NCBI GenBank assembly: GCA_964550225.1
Contig: CAZJXT010000021.1
Location: 1 to 8,810 of the forward strand
Length of the DNA: 8,810 nucleotides
Reading direction: 5' to 3'
Source of the DNA: CAIXMG01 sp964550225
GTDB taxonomy: Bacteria; Patescibacteriota; Minisyncoccia; Phycocordibacterales; UBA1006
Below, in pieces: positions 1 to 6,812 of the stretch (positions are counted from its first letter, which is position 1; every line of letters starts with the position of its first letter). The position numbers and the translations under genes are program-made. The notes under the pieces were generated by a model. The model saw nothing but the letters and a program-made list of their open reading frames with translations. It was not told the origin of the DNA and did no database searches.

Positions 1-537
1 AAAATGATCATTCCTTATGTTCCCGCAGACGCGCTTAAATTTTTATTTGTAGCAAGACTGATTTATCAAAAAGCAGTAGATATACTATTACAAGCATTCG
101 CACAGGTTCCAAAAGGGGTATTGCTCATTGCGGGGCAAGGTTCAGATCGTGAATCATTAGAACAGCTTGCACAAAAACTTGGTGTTGCAGATAGAGTTTT
201 TTTCTTGGGGGTGATAAGCAATATCCCAAATCTTATGAAATCATGCGATGTCTTTATCTTACCATCGCGGTATGAAGGACTTGCTTTGGTTGCGGTAGAA
301 GCAATGGCGACACCGCTCCCAATTATTATTTCAGATTTTCCCGCAACGGCTGATATTATTACTCACGAGCAAGAAGGTATTATAGTACCTCGAGAAAATA
401 TTTCTGAACTTACGAATGCGTGTATTAAATTATTAAATGATGCAGAACTACGAAATTATTTAAAAAATAACGCCTTTGAAAAGGTAAAACATTTTTCACT
501 AGATCGACATACTACAATTCTTGAATCTTATTTTTAA
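1..537 (+). CDS. Glycosyltransferase, GT4 family type (C-terminal part, 5' truncated)
   Basis: This is the C-terminal, nucleotide-sugar-binding half of a GT-B fold glycosyltransferase, which would add a sugar to a growing surface glycan on the inner face of the membrane. The reading frame is open back to base 1, and the ATG at 4 falls inside the expected fold, so the true start is upstream of the window. Counting from that Met, the FVARLIYQKA segment (residues 15-24) matches the conserved G-R-L-x-x-Q-K-G phosphate-binding loop, with R18 and K23 kept. The E-x7-E signature is present (E91 and E99 in YEGLALVAVEAMA). About 177 residues are visible, against roughly 350-400 for a whole enzyme. It ends only 6 bp before the next gene, so the two are probably cotranscribed. 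Donor and acceptor sugars cannot be told from sequence. Confidence 0.92.
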   Translation, partial: KMIIPYVPADALKFLFVARLIYQKAVDILLQAFAQVPKGVLLIAGQGSDRESLEQLAQKLGVADRVFFLGVISNIPNLMKSCDVFILPSRYEGLALVAVEAMATPLPIIISDFPATADIITHEQEGIIVPRENISELTNACIKLLNDAELRNYLKNNAFEKVKHFSLDRHTTILESYF

Positions 538-543
538 TATTAT

Positions 544-2373
544 ATGAGTTTTAAAACAAATTGGAAAAAATATTTACATACCCTCCGAAGTCGAGAAATT
601 GAAATGGTTCGGAATTATTTTCATGAAAAAAAATTCAATGATGGAATTGAATTTGGCTGCGGTGATGGTTTTCAGTCAGGTTTGTTAAAAAAAATGTGTC
701 ATCATTTAATATCTACAGATCTCAATGGAAAACGGCTTGATCCAAGTCTGAAACATCCAGAAGTAGTTTATGCGCTAGAAGATGCTGATGCTATTTCATC
801 AGAGCTATTAAAAAAACGTTTCGATTTTGTATTTTCTTCAAATCTTATTGAACATCTTGCTCATCCAGATCATTTATTACAAGCAATACGTGTCATATTA
901 CAATCGGACGGGTATGTGGTTCATGTAGTTCCAGCGAGAGGGTTAAAACTCAGTTACTTATTACTCTTTTATGTTAGCCTCATGGATTTGTTTTTGGATC
1001 GCATAGTCGATTTCGTGCAAGGTAAGAAGTTCTTTCAAGGTAATCCTGCAGTATCTGAAAATAATATTAACGCGGTTATTCCTAAAAAACAGTCTCGATG
1101 GTTTCGATTATTATTACCGCAAATTCATGGAAATTATACAAGTCACTATAAAGAATGGAGATCGTGGAGCAAAAAATCATGGTCACACATGTTTGAACAA
1201 AATGGTTTTTCTATAGAGAAAATTATTCCAGGTCCTGTATATTCTGGATATGGTTTTGGGTGGGATACTCTCAGAGCTCTATTAGAAAAAATAGGGTTTA
1301 CATCAGAACATATTTTTATTTTAAGAAAAAAAGAATTACCTTTTGATCCGAATGTTACAGATACTCCCAAATTTGCAGTAATAACCCCTATTACTAAAGG
1401 TGAATATCTTACAAACACTGTTCTTGATGGGCTAGAATCATTTCGCAAGCAAAACAAAATAAGTTATGCAATAACAAGTGGGTACCAAGATCCTTTTGGA
1501 TTAAAACAGTGTAAATTAAGTAGGTCAGATTTCATTGCTTATGCATTATGTGCAGATGGAATATTTTTTTGCCGACTTGATAACGGTCAAACAAATTATG
1601 AACTTGCAAAAACAATTAACTGTTTTAAAAAAACAGTATTTATTGACGGATCAGAATTAAAAGGAAATCGGAGACTTGATCCGGTAATTCAAGAACAGAT
1701 TGCAAAAAATATATATACAGGTCCTGGTGCTATAGATAAAGAAATGCTTGAGAAGTGTAAAGGATACGCACGCCGGGAAAAACCGTACTCAGCAGGAGTC
1801 ACACCTTTTCCTTTCGGTATCGAAGAACGAACCATGCGTTTTTATAATCCTCAACAAGAAAAAGATATTGATTTTTTCTGTATTTTTGGACAAGATGAAT
1901 TTCCCCCTTTGCGTAAAAAGGTTCGAGAAATCGTTATATCATTTTGCAATGAAAACGGATTTATTTGTGCTACTCATGCAACAGAAGGTTTTGTTTTTGA
2001 TTACCAAAAAACAGCAGGACGTGATGATTTTTATAAACTTCTTGCACGATCCAAGGTTGGAATTTCTGTTAGTGGTGGAGGTTATGATACTGCTCGGTTT
2101 TGGGAAATCTTAGGAAACCGATGTGTATTGTTAACAGAGGGTATTGATATTGAAGTACCTGAAAAAACCCATCTCAACTATGAATCGATTGTTCAGTTTC
2201 ATGATGAACAAGATTTCAGGAAAAAATTACAAGAACTTGGTAATAAAATTCGTGAAAAATCACTCGTTGTTTCTACGAGTGATTATCAAAATATTTTTAA
2301 GAATCATAGCACATCGTCACGTGTTCATTATTTGCTTACTAAATTCTTTGGTTTTAATAATAGTCATTGCTAA
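544..2373 (+). CDS. Two-domain protein: SAM-dependent methyltransferase fused to a glycosyltransferase-like domain
   Basis: The 609-residue protein has two parts. Residues ~1-265 form a class I SAM-dependent methyltransferase of the Methyltransf_11/23 type: motif I is EFGCGDG (36-42), D59 is the likely ribose-binding acidic residue, and DFVFSSNLIEHL (94-105) is the post-motif segment. Residues ~275-605 resemble the C-terminal half of CgeB/family-1-like glycosyltransferases, chiefly in the stretch around 502-531 with a GGGYDTARFWE core followed by a hydrophobic strand. No GT4 E-x7-E pair is evident, so activity of this half is uncertain. It follows the upstream glycosyltransferase by 6 bp with no Shine-Dalgarno sequence. 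Its last 19 codons overlap the opposing flippase gene. A role in modifying and extending a surface polysaccharide is inferred from context. The methyltransferase call is firm; the second domain is moderate. Confidence 0.85.
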   Translation: MSFKTNWKKYLHTLRSREIEMVRNYFHEKKFNDGIEFGCGDGFQSGLLKKMCHHLISTDLNGKRLDPSLKHPEVVYALEDADAISSELLKKRFDFVFSSNLIEHLAHPDHLLQAIRVILQSDGYVVHVVPARGLKLSYLLLFYVSLMDLFLDRIVDFVQGKKFFQGNPAVSENNINAVIPKKQSRWFRLLLPQIHGNYTSHYKEWRSWSKKSWSHMFEQNGFSIEKIIPGPVYSGYGFGWDTLRALLEKIGFTSEHIFILRKKELPFDPNVTDTPKFAVITPITKGEYLTNTVLDGLESFRKQNKISYAITSGYQDPFGLKQCKLSRSDFIAYALCADGIFFCRLDNGQTNYELAKTINCFKKTVFIDGSELKGNRRLDPVIQEQIAKNIYTGPGAIDKEMLEKCKGYARREKPYSAGVTPFPFGIEERTMRFYNPQQEKDIDFFCIFGQDEFPPLRKKVREIVISFCNENGFICATHATEGFVFDYQKTAGRDDFYKLLARSKVGISVSGGGYDTARFWEILGNRCVLLTEGIDIEVPEKTHLNYESIVQFHDEQDFRKKLQELGNKIREKSLVVSTSDYQNIFKNHSTSSRVHYLLTKFFGFNNSHC

Positions 2374-3585
2374 AAGAATAGTCATAAGTGAGCTTATAAT
2401 ACGACCAGTAATAATACCGATAATTCCATAGTAAAATCCAGCAAATGCTAAAATATTTATCGTAATGATGGGGTAAAGAGTATTAAACACGTAAACACGT
2501 GTTTTGTTTTGCGTGAGAATAACAGTAGAAGTGATAAAGGTGGCTATTGTTGAGAGTATTGCTGAAACGGTAAAGAAAATAGAAAGCCCAGCATAGGGTT
2601 TATAGGTTGGAAAAAGATATTTAAAAAACAGTGGCGCAGTAATGATATACCCAATACCAATAATACTACTAATAATAAATATTTTGAAAATCTTTTTAAC
2701 AATGATTGGTCTAATTGATTCAGAAGAATGCCGAGAGATATCTGGGATAGATGCAGTGATAAATGATCGAGCAAGGCCAATTACTCGTAGAGGAATGACT
2801 GATATAATTGAGTAAATAGCAAGCATAACAGGTCCCAATAGATAATATACCAAAATGTTATCGAATGTGACTAATAGAGTAGGGAGAATATTTGAAATAC
2901 TGAGGTGTAATCCATCAGAGAGTAAATCAGGAAAAGTATTATTGTTTTGCAAAAAGACTTTTAGAGAAATCTTATAAAAAATATAATTAAACAAACCGAC
3001 TAATATTAAATTTCCTAGTACTAACCAAAGTGCTTTTGGAGAAACAAAAACAATCGCAATCATTATTCCGTAGTAAATGATATTGAAGATGAAAGAAAAA
3101 AAGAATTGCTGTTTAAATAATTTTTTTCCTACAAGAAATGCATTATAGGTATTAAATGTACTTGTTATAGGAAATAGGGTTCCCATAATAAGAAAACTTA
3201 TTCCTAAAAGATTATTTCCATGAAATAGATACCAAAAAGCAATAATGATTCCTAAAAAACTAGGGATAATTCCATAAAATAATTGAGGTCGAATCGATTG
3301 TTGTAATGCCCCTTCATAACCTTGAGCGATTGCTTTAGTAACGACCGTATTCATTCCTGTGAGTGTAAAAGCACCTAAGAATGAAAAAGTTGAAAGAATA
3401 TATTGATAGAGCCCGTAAGTTTCTTTACTGGCATAATTTGCAATAACCAATGAAAAAATAAAACCAAGAAATGTTGTTGTAACAAAATTTGCATTGAGCC
3501 AAAAACTTGACCTTATCAAAGAAGCCCCATGATCAATGAAGTATTTTTTGAGTCTGTGGAAATGAGATACAAGAATTGGTTTCAT
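2317..3585 (-). CDS. Polysaccharide/oligosaccharide flippase, Wzx-like (MATE/MOP superfamily)
   Basis: This 422-residue, strongly hydrophobic protein fits an inner-membrane flippase that moves undecaprenyl-linked oligosaccharide to the outer face. The N-terminal region (residues ~28-90) follows the family pattern: a first helix, then an A-S-K-E-x-Y-G-L-Y stretch at 52-60, a second helix, and a glycine-led loop before T-K-A-I-A at 83-87. About 12 helices can be traced to residue ~412, and the length is normal for the family. The ATG at 3583-3585 is the first start after the in-frame TAA of the upstream sugar transferase, leaving 12 bp between them, so both are likely on one message. Its 3' end runs 57 bp into the convergent gene and no terminator hairpin is visible. 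Substrate specificity is unknown; Wzx is not assigned as a symbol because these proteins diverge quickly. Confidence 0.9.
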   Translation of the reverse strand: MKPILVSHFHRLKKYFIDHGASLIRSSFWLNANFVTTTFLGFIFSLVIANYASKETYGLYQYILSTFSFLGAFTLTGMNTVVTKAIAQGYEGALQQSIRPQLFYGIIPSFLGIIIAFWYLFHGNNLLGISFLIMGTLFPITSTFNTYNAFLVGKKLFKQQFFFSFIFNIIYYGIMIAIVFVSPKALWLVLGNLILVGLFNYIFYKISLKVFLQNNNTFPDLLSDGLHLSISNILPTLLVTFDNILVYYLLGPVMLAIYSIISVIPLRVIGLARSFITASIPDISRHSSESIRPIIVKKIFKIFIISSIIGIGYIITAPLFFKYLFPTYKPYAGLSIFFTVSAILSTIATFITSTVILTQNKTRVYVFNTLYPIITINILAFAGFYYGIIGIITGRIISSLMTILLAMTIIKTKEFSKQIMNT

Positions 3586-3597
3586 AAGAACGAATAT

Positions 3598-4896
3598 TTA
3601 TCTCCCTGCATGGGTAAACACGATCTGTGCGGTTTTCATAATGATGCCGAAATCTAAAAAGAGGTTTCGGTTTTTAATATAGTACAAATCATATTCAAAT
3701 TTTTCGCGAGAATCCATGACGGTGCGTGCATAACGGAATTTAATTTGCGCCCATCCGGTAAAACCAGGAGTGATGGTGTGTCGCATAAAATAGTAGGGAA
3801 TATCTCGTTCTAATTGAGCAACAAATTCTGGCCGTTCTGGACGAGGTCCAACAAGATCGAGGTCTCCTTGGAGAAGATTAATCATTTGAGGAATTTCGTC
3901 GATATGTAATTTTCGAGTAATCGCACCTACTTTGGTTACTCGATTATCAACAACACTGGCCCATTGAGCGCCGTTTTTTTCTGCATCAAGAATCATTGAT
4001 CTGAACTTATAAAGAAAAAATACATTTCCGTGTTTTCCAATGCGATCATTTTTGTAAAGAATCGGTCCACCATCCTCTAGCTTAATCGCAATCATAATCA
4101 GAAGAGAAATAGGAAGGGTAATAATTCCTACAATAATGGCAAAGAGAATTGAAATAACACGAGAAAGTGCTCGATAGAAAATATCTGAACCTTTGGTAAT
4201 CGATCGAACAATCCATTGATTGTCTATAAAATCAACAGGAATTTTGTAGAGAATTGTTTCATAAGCTGCTGGTAAATCAATAACCTCGATATTGCTTGCG
4301 AGAATTTTTTCAAGGAGCTCGGTTTCGTGTTCACTTGTTTTATGAATAATTAATAAATCAATAGTTGGATTTTCTGCAACGAAATCAGTAAGACTTGTGT
4401 AGATTCCTTTGTTTTGAAAACCAAGTTGTGGATTTTCTGTAATTTCTGAAACGAGAGAGTGAAATTTTTCTTCGGAACACACAATTGCAAATCGAGTGTG
4501 AAATGAATTCATAGTTGCTAAATAGAAAATTCTTCGGAATCCAAGAACAAGCACAAGAGAAAGGTATTCAAAAATAATCAAGTTTAATTTCGGGGTAATG
4601 CGAGTTTGAGGGTTAATATAGAAATAAATAAATCCAACCGCGAGCATGATAATAGATGCAATTCCCATGTTGCGTAAAAATACTGCGTTTGGTTTTGAGT
4701 TACGTAACTCGTAAAAGTTAAAAATAAAGAAAATTCCAATCCAGATAATAACCAATAAGGTAAAAGGAAGTGCGTGCAAATCAAGAGCTTTAGAGATTCC
4801 TGAAAATCCATAAATAATTGTTCCAAAGGCAAAAAAACCAAGGATAAAACTAATAATATCCCCAAGAACCAATGCTCCTTTTCTATAGGTATTCAT
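3598..4896 (-). CDS. Polyprenyl-phosphate sugar-1-phosphate transferase (exopolysaccharide initiating enzyme)
   Basis: This 432-residue protein belongs to the bacterial sugar transferase family (WbaP/WcaJ-like, polyisoprenyl-phosphate hexose-1-phosphate transferase). Such enzymes transfer a sugar-1-phosphate from a nucleotide sugar to undecaprenyl phosphate, starting a lipid-linked glycan. Four helices (~8-28, 44-64, 75-93, 105-125) are followed by a nucleotide-binding-like soluble region (~135-235) and a membrane-anchoring helix (~243-271). The catalytic domain shows G-P-I-L-Y-K (277-282), LYKFRSM (295-301), the catalytic Asp-Glu pair in HIDEIPQ (D333, E334), VGPRPERPEF (349-358) and TPGFTGWAQIKFRY (376-389). 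The length is typical. Its ATG lies 8 nt after a TATAAT box, so the message is probably leaderless. It is followed by the flippase gene. Which sugar is transferred is not readable here. Confidence 0.95.
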   Translation of the reverse strand: MNTYRKGALVLGDIISFILGFFAFGTIIYGFSGISKALDLHALPFTLLVIIWIGIFFIFNFYELRNSKPNAVFLRNMGIASIIMLAVGFIYFYINPQTRITPKLNLIIFEYLSLVLVLGFRRIFYLATMNSFHTRFAIVCSEEKFHSLVSEITENPQLGFQNKGIYTSLTDFVAENPTIDLLIIHKTSEHETELLEKILASNIEVIDLPAAYETILYKIPVDFIDNQWIVRSITKGSDIFYRALSRVISILFAIIVGIITLPISLLIMIAIKLEDGGPILYKNDRIGKHGNVFFLYKFRSMILDAEKNGAQWASVVDNRVTKVGAITRKLHIDEIPQMINLLQGDLDLVGPRPERPEFVAQLERDIPYYFMRHTITPGFTGWAQIKFRYARTVMDSREKFEYDLYYIKNRNLFLDFGIIMKTAQIVFTHAGR

Positions 4897-4904
4897 ATGG
4901 TTTG

Positions 4905-4910
4905 ATTATA
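4905..4910 (-). promoter_or_regulatory. -10 box of a predicted leaderless promoter for the sugar transferase gene
   Basis: On the - strand the sequence reads TATAAT, then 8 nt (CAAACCAT), then the ATG at 4896. Transcription normally begins about 7 nt after the -10 box, placing the start at or one base before the ATG. No convincing -35 is seen at 16-18 nt; the nearest candidate is TCTGGA. No Shine-Dalgarno sequence is present, nor is there room for one. Confidence 0.65.
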
Positions 4911-4941
4911 CTGATTTTTGGGAAAAATTCCAGACATTATC

Positions 4942-4969
4942 TTGACTTTATAGCGATTTTTAGTACTAT
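4942..4969 (+). promoter_or_regulatory. Promoter of the rplJ-rplL operon
   Basis: A sigma-70 type promoter: TTGACT at 4942-4947, a 16-nt spacer, and TACTAT at 4964-4969. The predicted start near 4976-4977 falls just before the first stem of the L10 leader, which supports it. The first ten bases (TTGACTTTAT) also begin the 23S promoter at 8404. It is divergent from the sugar transferase promoter ~35 bp away. Confidence 0.75.
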
Positions 4970-4977
4970 GGTTTTCT

Positions 4978-5053
4978 GTACACCCTAGACAGTAGGTGCT
5001 TCATATGAGGCTCAATATCCTACCGAGGTCGAAACTCAATTTTGGTGTTGTAC
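4978..5053 (+). promoter_or_regulatory. Ribosomal protein L10 leader (autoregulatory mRNA structure)
   Basis: This 5' UTR element matches the known bacterial L10 leader (Rfam L10_leader type), which binds L10 or the L10-(L7/L12) complex so the protein represses its own operon. Visible parts: a closing stem of GTA-CACC (4978-4984) with GGTG (5044-5047) and TAC (5051-5053); the conserved AGACAGTAGGTGC segment (4987-4999); a stem of GTAGG (4992-4996) with CCTAC (5019-5023), followed by the conserved CGAGG; and an apical hairpin GCTTC/GAGGC (4998-5002 with 5007-5011) with an ATAT loop. The element lies between the operon promoter and the rplJ ATG. No terminator-like hairpin with a U tract follows, so control is more likely at translation than by attenuation; that last point is inference. 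Confidence 0.88.
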
Positions 5054-5080
5054 ATATTATAAATTTTATTTATTTGATCT

Positions 5081-5572
5081 ATGGCACTTACAAAGCAAAA
5101 GAAAAATGAACTCTTGGCAATGTTTCAAACAATTACCAAGGAGGCTGGATCAATAGTATTTGTTTCCGCAACAGGTCTTTCTGTCGCAGAAACAACGAAT
5201 CTACGTAATGCGCTCCATGACGCAGGTGCTTCATATAAAGTGGTGAAAAAAACACTTTTGAAACGAGCTCTTGCTGATGCGGGTATTGCCGGTGAATTAC
5301 CATCACTTGATGGAGAAGTGGCAATTGCTTACTCAGCAGATCTTACTGCACCAGCACGTGAAGTATGGAATTTTGCAAAAAAGTTTGAAGGCAAAATGAC
5401 TATGCTTGGAGGAGTATTCGAAGGACGATTCATGGATAAGGCAGAAATCACAGCGATTGCTACGATTCCTCCTACGCCTGTTCTTCGAGGAATGTTCGTT
5501 AATGTTATCAATAGTCCAATTCAAGGATTGGTATTGGCACTTAATGCAATTGCAGAAAAGAAAACTGCATAA
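5081..5572 (+). CDS. rplJ: 50S ribosomal protein L10
   Basis: This 163-residue protein is L10 (uL10), the base of the ribosomal stalk, which binds 23S rRNA near the GTPase centre and carries L7/L12 dimers on its C-terminal helix. The N-terminal domain has the usual L10 pattern: K-N-E-L near 8-11, IVFVSATGLSVAETTNLR at ~25-42, then GASYKVVKKTLLKRAL (49-64), where YKVVKKTL is the family signature. The middle domain ends near 125, then comes a helix with I-P-P-T-P-V-L-R-G and a C-terminal amphipathic helix suited to L7/L12 binding. It is preceded by the L10 leader and promoter. The ATG at 5081 aligns with the family N-terminus; no Shine-Dalgarno precedes it. The operon is only rplJ-rplL: rplK, rplA and rpoB are not adjacent. 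Confidence 0.98.
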   Translation: MALTKQKKNELLAMFQTITKEAGSIVFVSATGLSVAETTNLRNALHDAGASYKVVKKTLLKRALADAGIAGELPSLDGEVAIAYSADLTAPAREVWNFAKKFEGKMTMLGGVFEGRFMDKAEITAIATIPPTPVLRGMFVNVINSPIQGLVLALNAIAEKKTA

Positions 5573-5600
5573 TTATTTAATTATTTAATCTTAAAAATAT

Positions 5601-5987
5601 ATGGAAGCAAACAACAATGTTGAAATCCCAGCAAAATTCGCTGCGATTGTTAAACAAATCGAAGAAATGTCAGTACTTGATTTGAATGAATTAGTAAAAT
5701 TATTCGAAGTAAAATTCGGAGTATCTGCTGCCGCTGTTGCGGTTGCAGGTCCAGCAGCAGCTGCTGCTGAAGAAAAATCAGACTTTACAGTCATTCTTAC
5801 TTCTGATGGTGGTGCTAAAATTGGTATCATGAAAGTAGTAAAAGAATCTCTTGGTCTTGGTTTGAAAGAAGCGAAAGACTTGGTAGATAATCTTCCAGCA
5901 ACTTTGAAAGAAGGAGCTAAAAAAGAAGACGCAGAGGCTTTGAAAAAAGCTATCGAAGACGCAGGTGGAAAGGTAGAATTGAAATAA
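5601..5987 (+). CDS. rplL: 50S ribosomal protein L7/L12
   Basis: This 128-residue protein is L7/L12 (bL12), the mobile stalk protein that recruits and activates translation GTPases. The N-terminal dimerisation domain (~10-42) contains the expected MSVLDLNELVKLFEVKFGV pattern. An Ala-rich hinge with GPAAAAAEE (~43-58) follows, then the C-terminal domain (~60-128) with DFTVILTSDGGAKIGIMK, VVKESLGLGLKEAKDLVD and a final E-A-x-x-L-K-K-A-x-E-x-A-G-G-x-V-E. Length and order are standard. It starts 28 bp after rplJ across an AT-only stretch containing two copies of AATTATTT, with no Shine-Dalgarno. L7/L12 is needed in excess over L10, but nothing in the 28-bp gap clearly accounts for stronger expression. 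A strong terminator follows. Confidence 0.99.
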   Translation: MEANNNVEIPAKFAAIVKQIEEMSVLDLNELVKLFEVKFGVSAAAVAVAGPAAAAAEEKSDFTVILTSDGGAKIGIMKVVKESLGLGLKEAKDLVDNLPATLKEGAKKEDAEALKKAIEDAGGKVELK

Positions 5988-6003
5988 ATTCATATTGCAC
6001 CAC

Positions 6004-6029
6004 AAAAAAGCTCCCTTGGGAGCTTTTTT
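6004..6029 (+). terminator. Intrinsic terminator of the rplJ-rplL operon
   Basis: GCTCC (6010-6014), a CTTG loop and GGAGC (6019-6023) form a GC-rich stem, extended by six A and six T on either side. The run of T ends the + strand transcript 17-42 bp after the rplL stop. The symmetrical A/T flanks would also work on the - strand. Confidence 0.93.
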
Positions 6030-6047
6030 GCTGGATGAATATTCATG

Positions 6048-6053
6048 TATAAT
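6048..6053 (+). promoter_or_regulatory. -10 box of a predicted leaderless promoter
   Basis: TATAAT is followed by 8 nt (ACCGACAT) and then the ATG at 6062. The predicted transcription start falls at the ATG or one to two bases before it. The -35 region lies in the T tract of the preceding terminator and has no good match to TTGACA. A TG directly precedes the box but is one base off the extended -10 position. Confidence 0.65.
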
Positions 6054-6061
6054 ACCGACAT

Positions 6062-6691
6062 ATGAAACAGTTAGATATCCTCGGAAAATTATTTGGTTCC
6101 CTTGTACGAGTAAAACTCATGAAGGTTTTTCTCTTGAATCAAGAAACAGTATGTACTCTAGAAGACCTCGCATTGCGATTGCGTGTAAAACCTCGAGTCA
6201 TCAAAGAAGATCTCGCATTGTTGGTACGTATTGGTTTTGTAAAACCAAAATCACTCGTAAAAATTATTGTAAAGAAAAAGTCGAGTATTCGTAAAAAAAT
6301 GAAAGGGTTTGTAATGAACAAGGATTTTCTTCTCGAAGAATCGTTGCGAGGATTATTGGTTGATTCTAGTAGTATGCATGTTCAAGAACTTCCAAGTCGT
6401 TTTTCAAAAGCGGGAAAGATGTCACTCTTTATTGTGTCAGGTATGTTTCTCCATGACGAGGATCGTTCACTTGATCTCATGATTGTAGGGGATAGACTTG
6501 ATCGTAAATTGATCGATCGTAAGATTAAAGAACTTGAATCTGAAATAGGAAAAGAACTCCGTTATTCAGTATTTGACACTTCTGAATTTATGTACCGTCT
6601 CAATATGTATGATAAGCTCTTGCGAGATGTGTTGGATTATCCCCATGAAAAACTAATCAATAAAATTGATCACCCAGAATTGCGAAGATAG
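6062..6691 (+). CDS. Winged-helix protein with a degenerate nucleotidyltransferase-like domain
   Basis: This 209-residue protein is probably a DNA-binding regulator. Residues ~3-66 fit a winged helix (LGKLFGSLVRVKLMKVFL, then a helix-turn-helix around 33-58 ending in L-x-R-I-G-F-V), and a very basic stretch follows at 67-82. Residues ~115-200 resemble the MNT-type nucleotidyltransferase fold found fused to ArsR-like helix-turn-helix proteins in archaea and Patescibacteria: strand IVSG (124-127), SLDLMIVGD (136-144), then a helix with a K-E-L-x-x-E-x-G pattern, strand YSVFD and E-F. The usual G-S and D-x-D metal site is damaged: SG replaces GS and only one Asp of the pair (D138) remains. So it is likely a binding rather than a catalytic domain (inference). 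It is a single-gene unit, with a predicted leaderless start and a terminator just after it. Its target is unknown. Confidence 0.72.
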   Translation: MKQLDILGKLFGSLVRVKLMKVFLLNQETVCTLEDLALRLRVKPRVIKEDLALLVRIGFVKPKSLVKIIVKKKSSIRKKMKGFVMNKDFLLEESLRGLLVDSSSMHVQELPSRFSKAGKMSLFIVSGMFLHDEDRSLDLMIVGDRLDRKLIDRKIKELESEIGKELRYSVFDTSEFMYRLNMYDKLLRDVLDYPHEKLINKIDHPELRR

Positions 6692-6697
6692 TTAGAG

Positions 6698-6725
6698 AAA
6701 AAAAAGATGCTTGCATCCTTTTTTT
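6698..6725 (+). terminator. Intrinsic terminator after the winged-helix gene
   Basis: GATG (6706-6709), a CTTG loop and CATC (6714-6717) form a short stem, with one extra C at 6718. Eight A upstream can pair with seven T downstream (6719-6725), which also supplies the T tract. It begins 6 bp after the stop codon at 6691. The stem is short, so efficiency may be moderate. Confidence 0.82.
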
Positions 6726-6731
6726 GTTAAG

Positions 6732-6740
6732 TGGTATAAT
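6732..6740 (+). promoter_or_regulatory. Extended -10 promoter for the membrane protein gene
   Basis: TGGTATAAT is an exact extended -10 element (TG, one base, TATAAT at 6735-6740). A weak -35, TTGCAT (6711-6716), lies 18 nt upstream inside the preceding terminator. The predicted start near 6747-6748 gives a ~65-nt leader before the ATG at 6813, unlike the leaderless neighbours. Confidence 0.68.
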
Positions 6741-6749
6741 AATTACGAT

Positions 6750-6788
6750 ATGCATAACCTGTCCGGGGTTCTTGCTATCATATATTAA
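6750..6788 (+). CDS. Possible 12-codon leader ORF
   Basis: An ATG lies 9 nt after the TATAAT box and opens a 12-codon frame encoding MHNLSGVLAIIY, then TAA. Its position relative to the -10 box resembles the predicted leaderless genes in this window. It is in the same frame as the membrane protein that starts at 6813, separated by the TAA and eight further sense codons. The peptide has no run of one amino acid typical of attenuator peptides. The leader may equally be untranslated, with a small AACC/GGTT hairpin at 6756-6770. Translation is unproven. Confidence 0.2.
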   Translation: MHNLSGVLAIIY

Positions 6789-6812
6789 ATAACGTTAATC
6801 TTTTTTATACAT

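Noticed and set aside
1748..2113. Open frame of 121 codons on the + strand
   Set aside because: It lies wholly inside the methyltransferase fusion gene in another frame, has low-complexity composition and no promoter.
5591..5830. Open frame of 79 codons on the - strand, rich in Ala and Thr
   Set aside because: It is the reverse of the rplL alanine-rich hinge; the repeats come from GCT/GCA codons of rplL.
5995..6294. Open frame of 99 codons on the + strand across the rplL terminator
   Set aside because: It begins in the terminator and then overlaps the winged-helix gene out of frame; the peptide has no recognisable fold.
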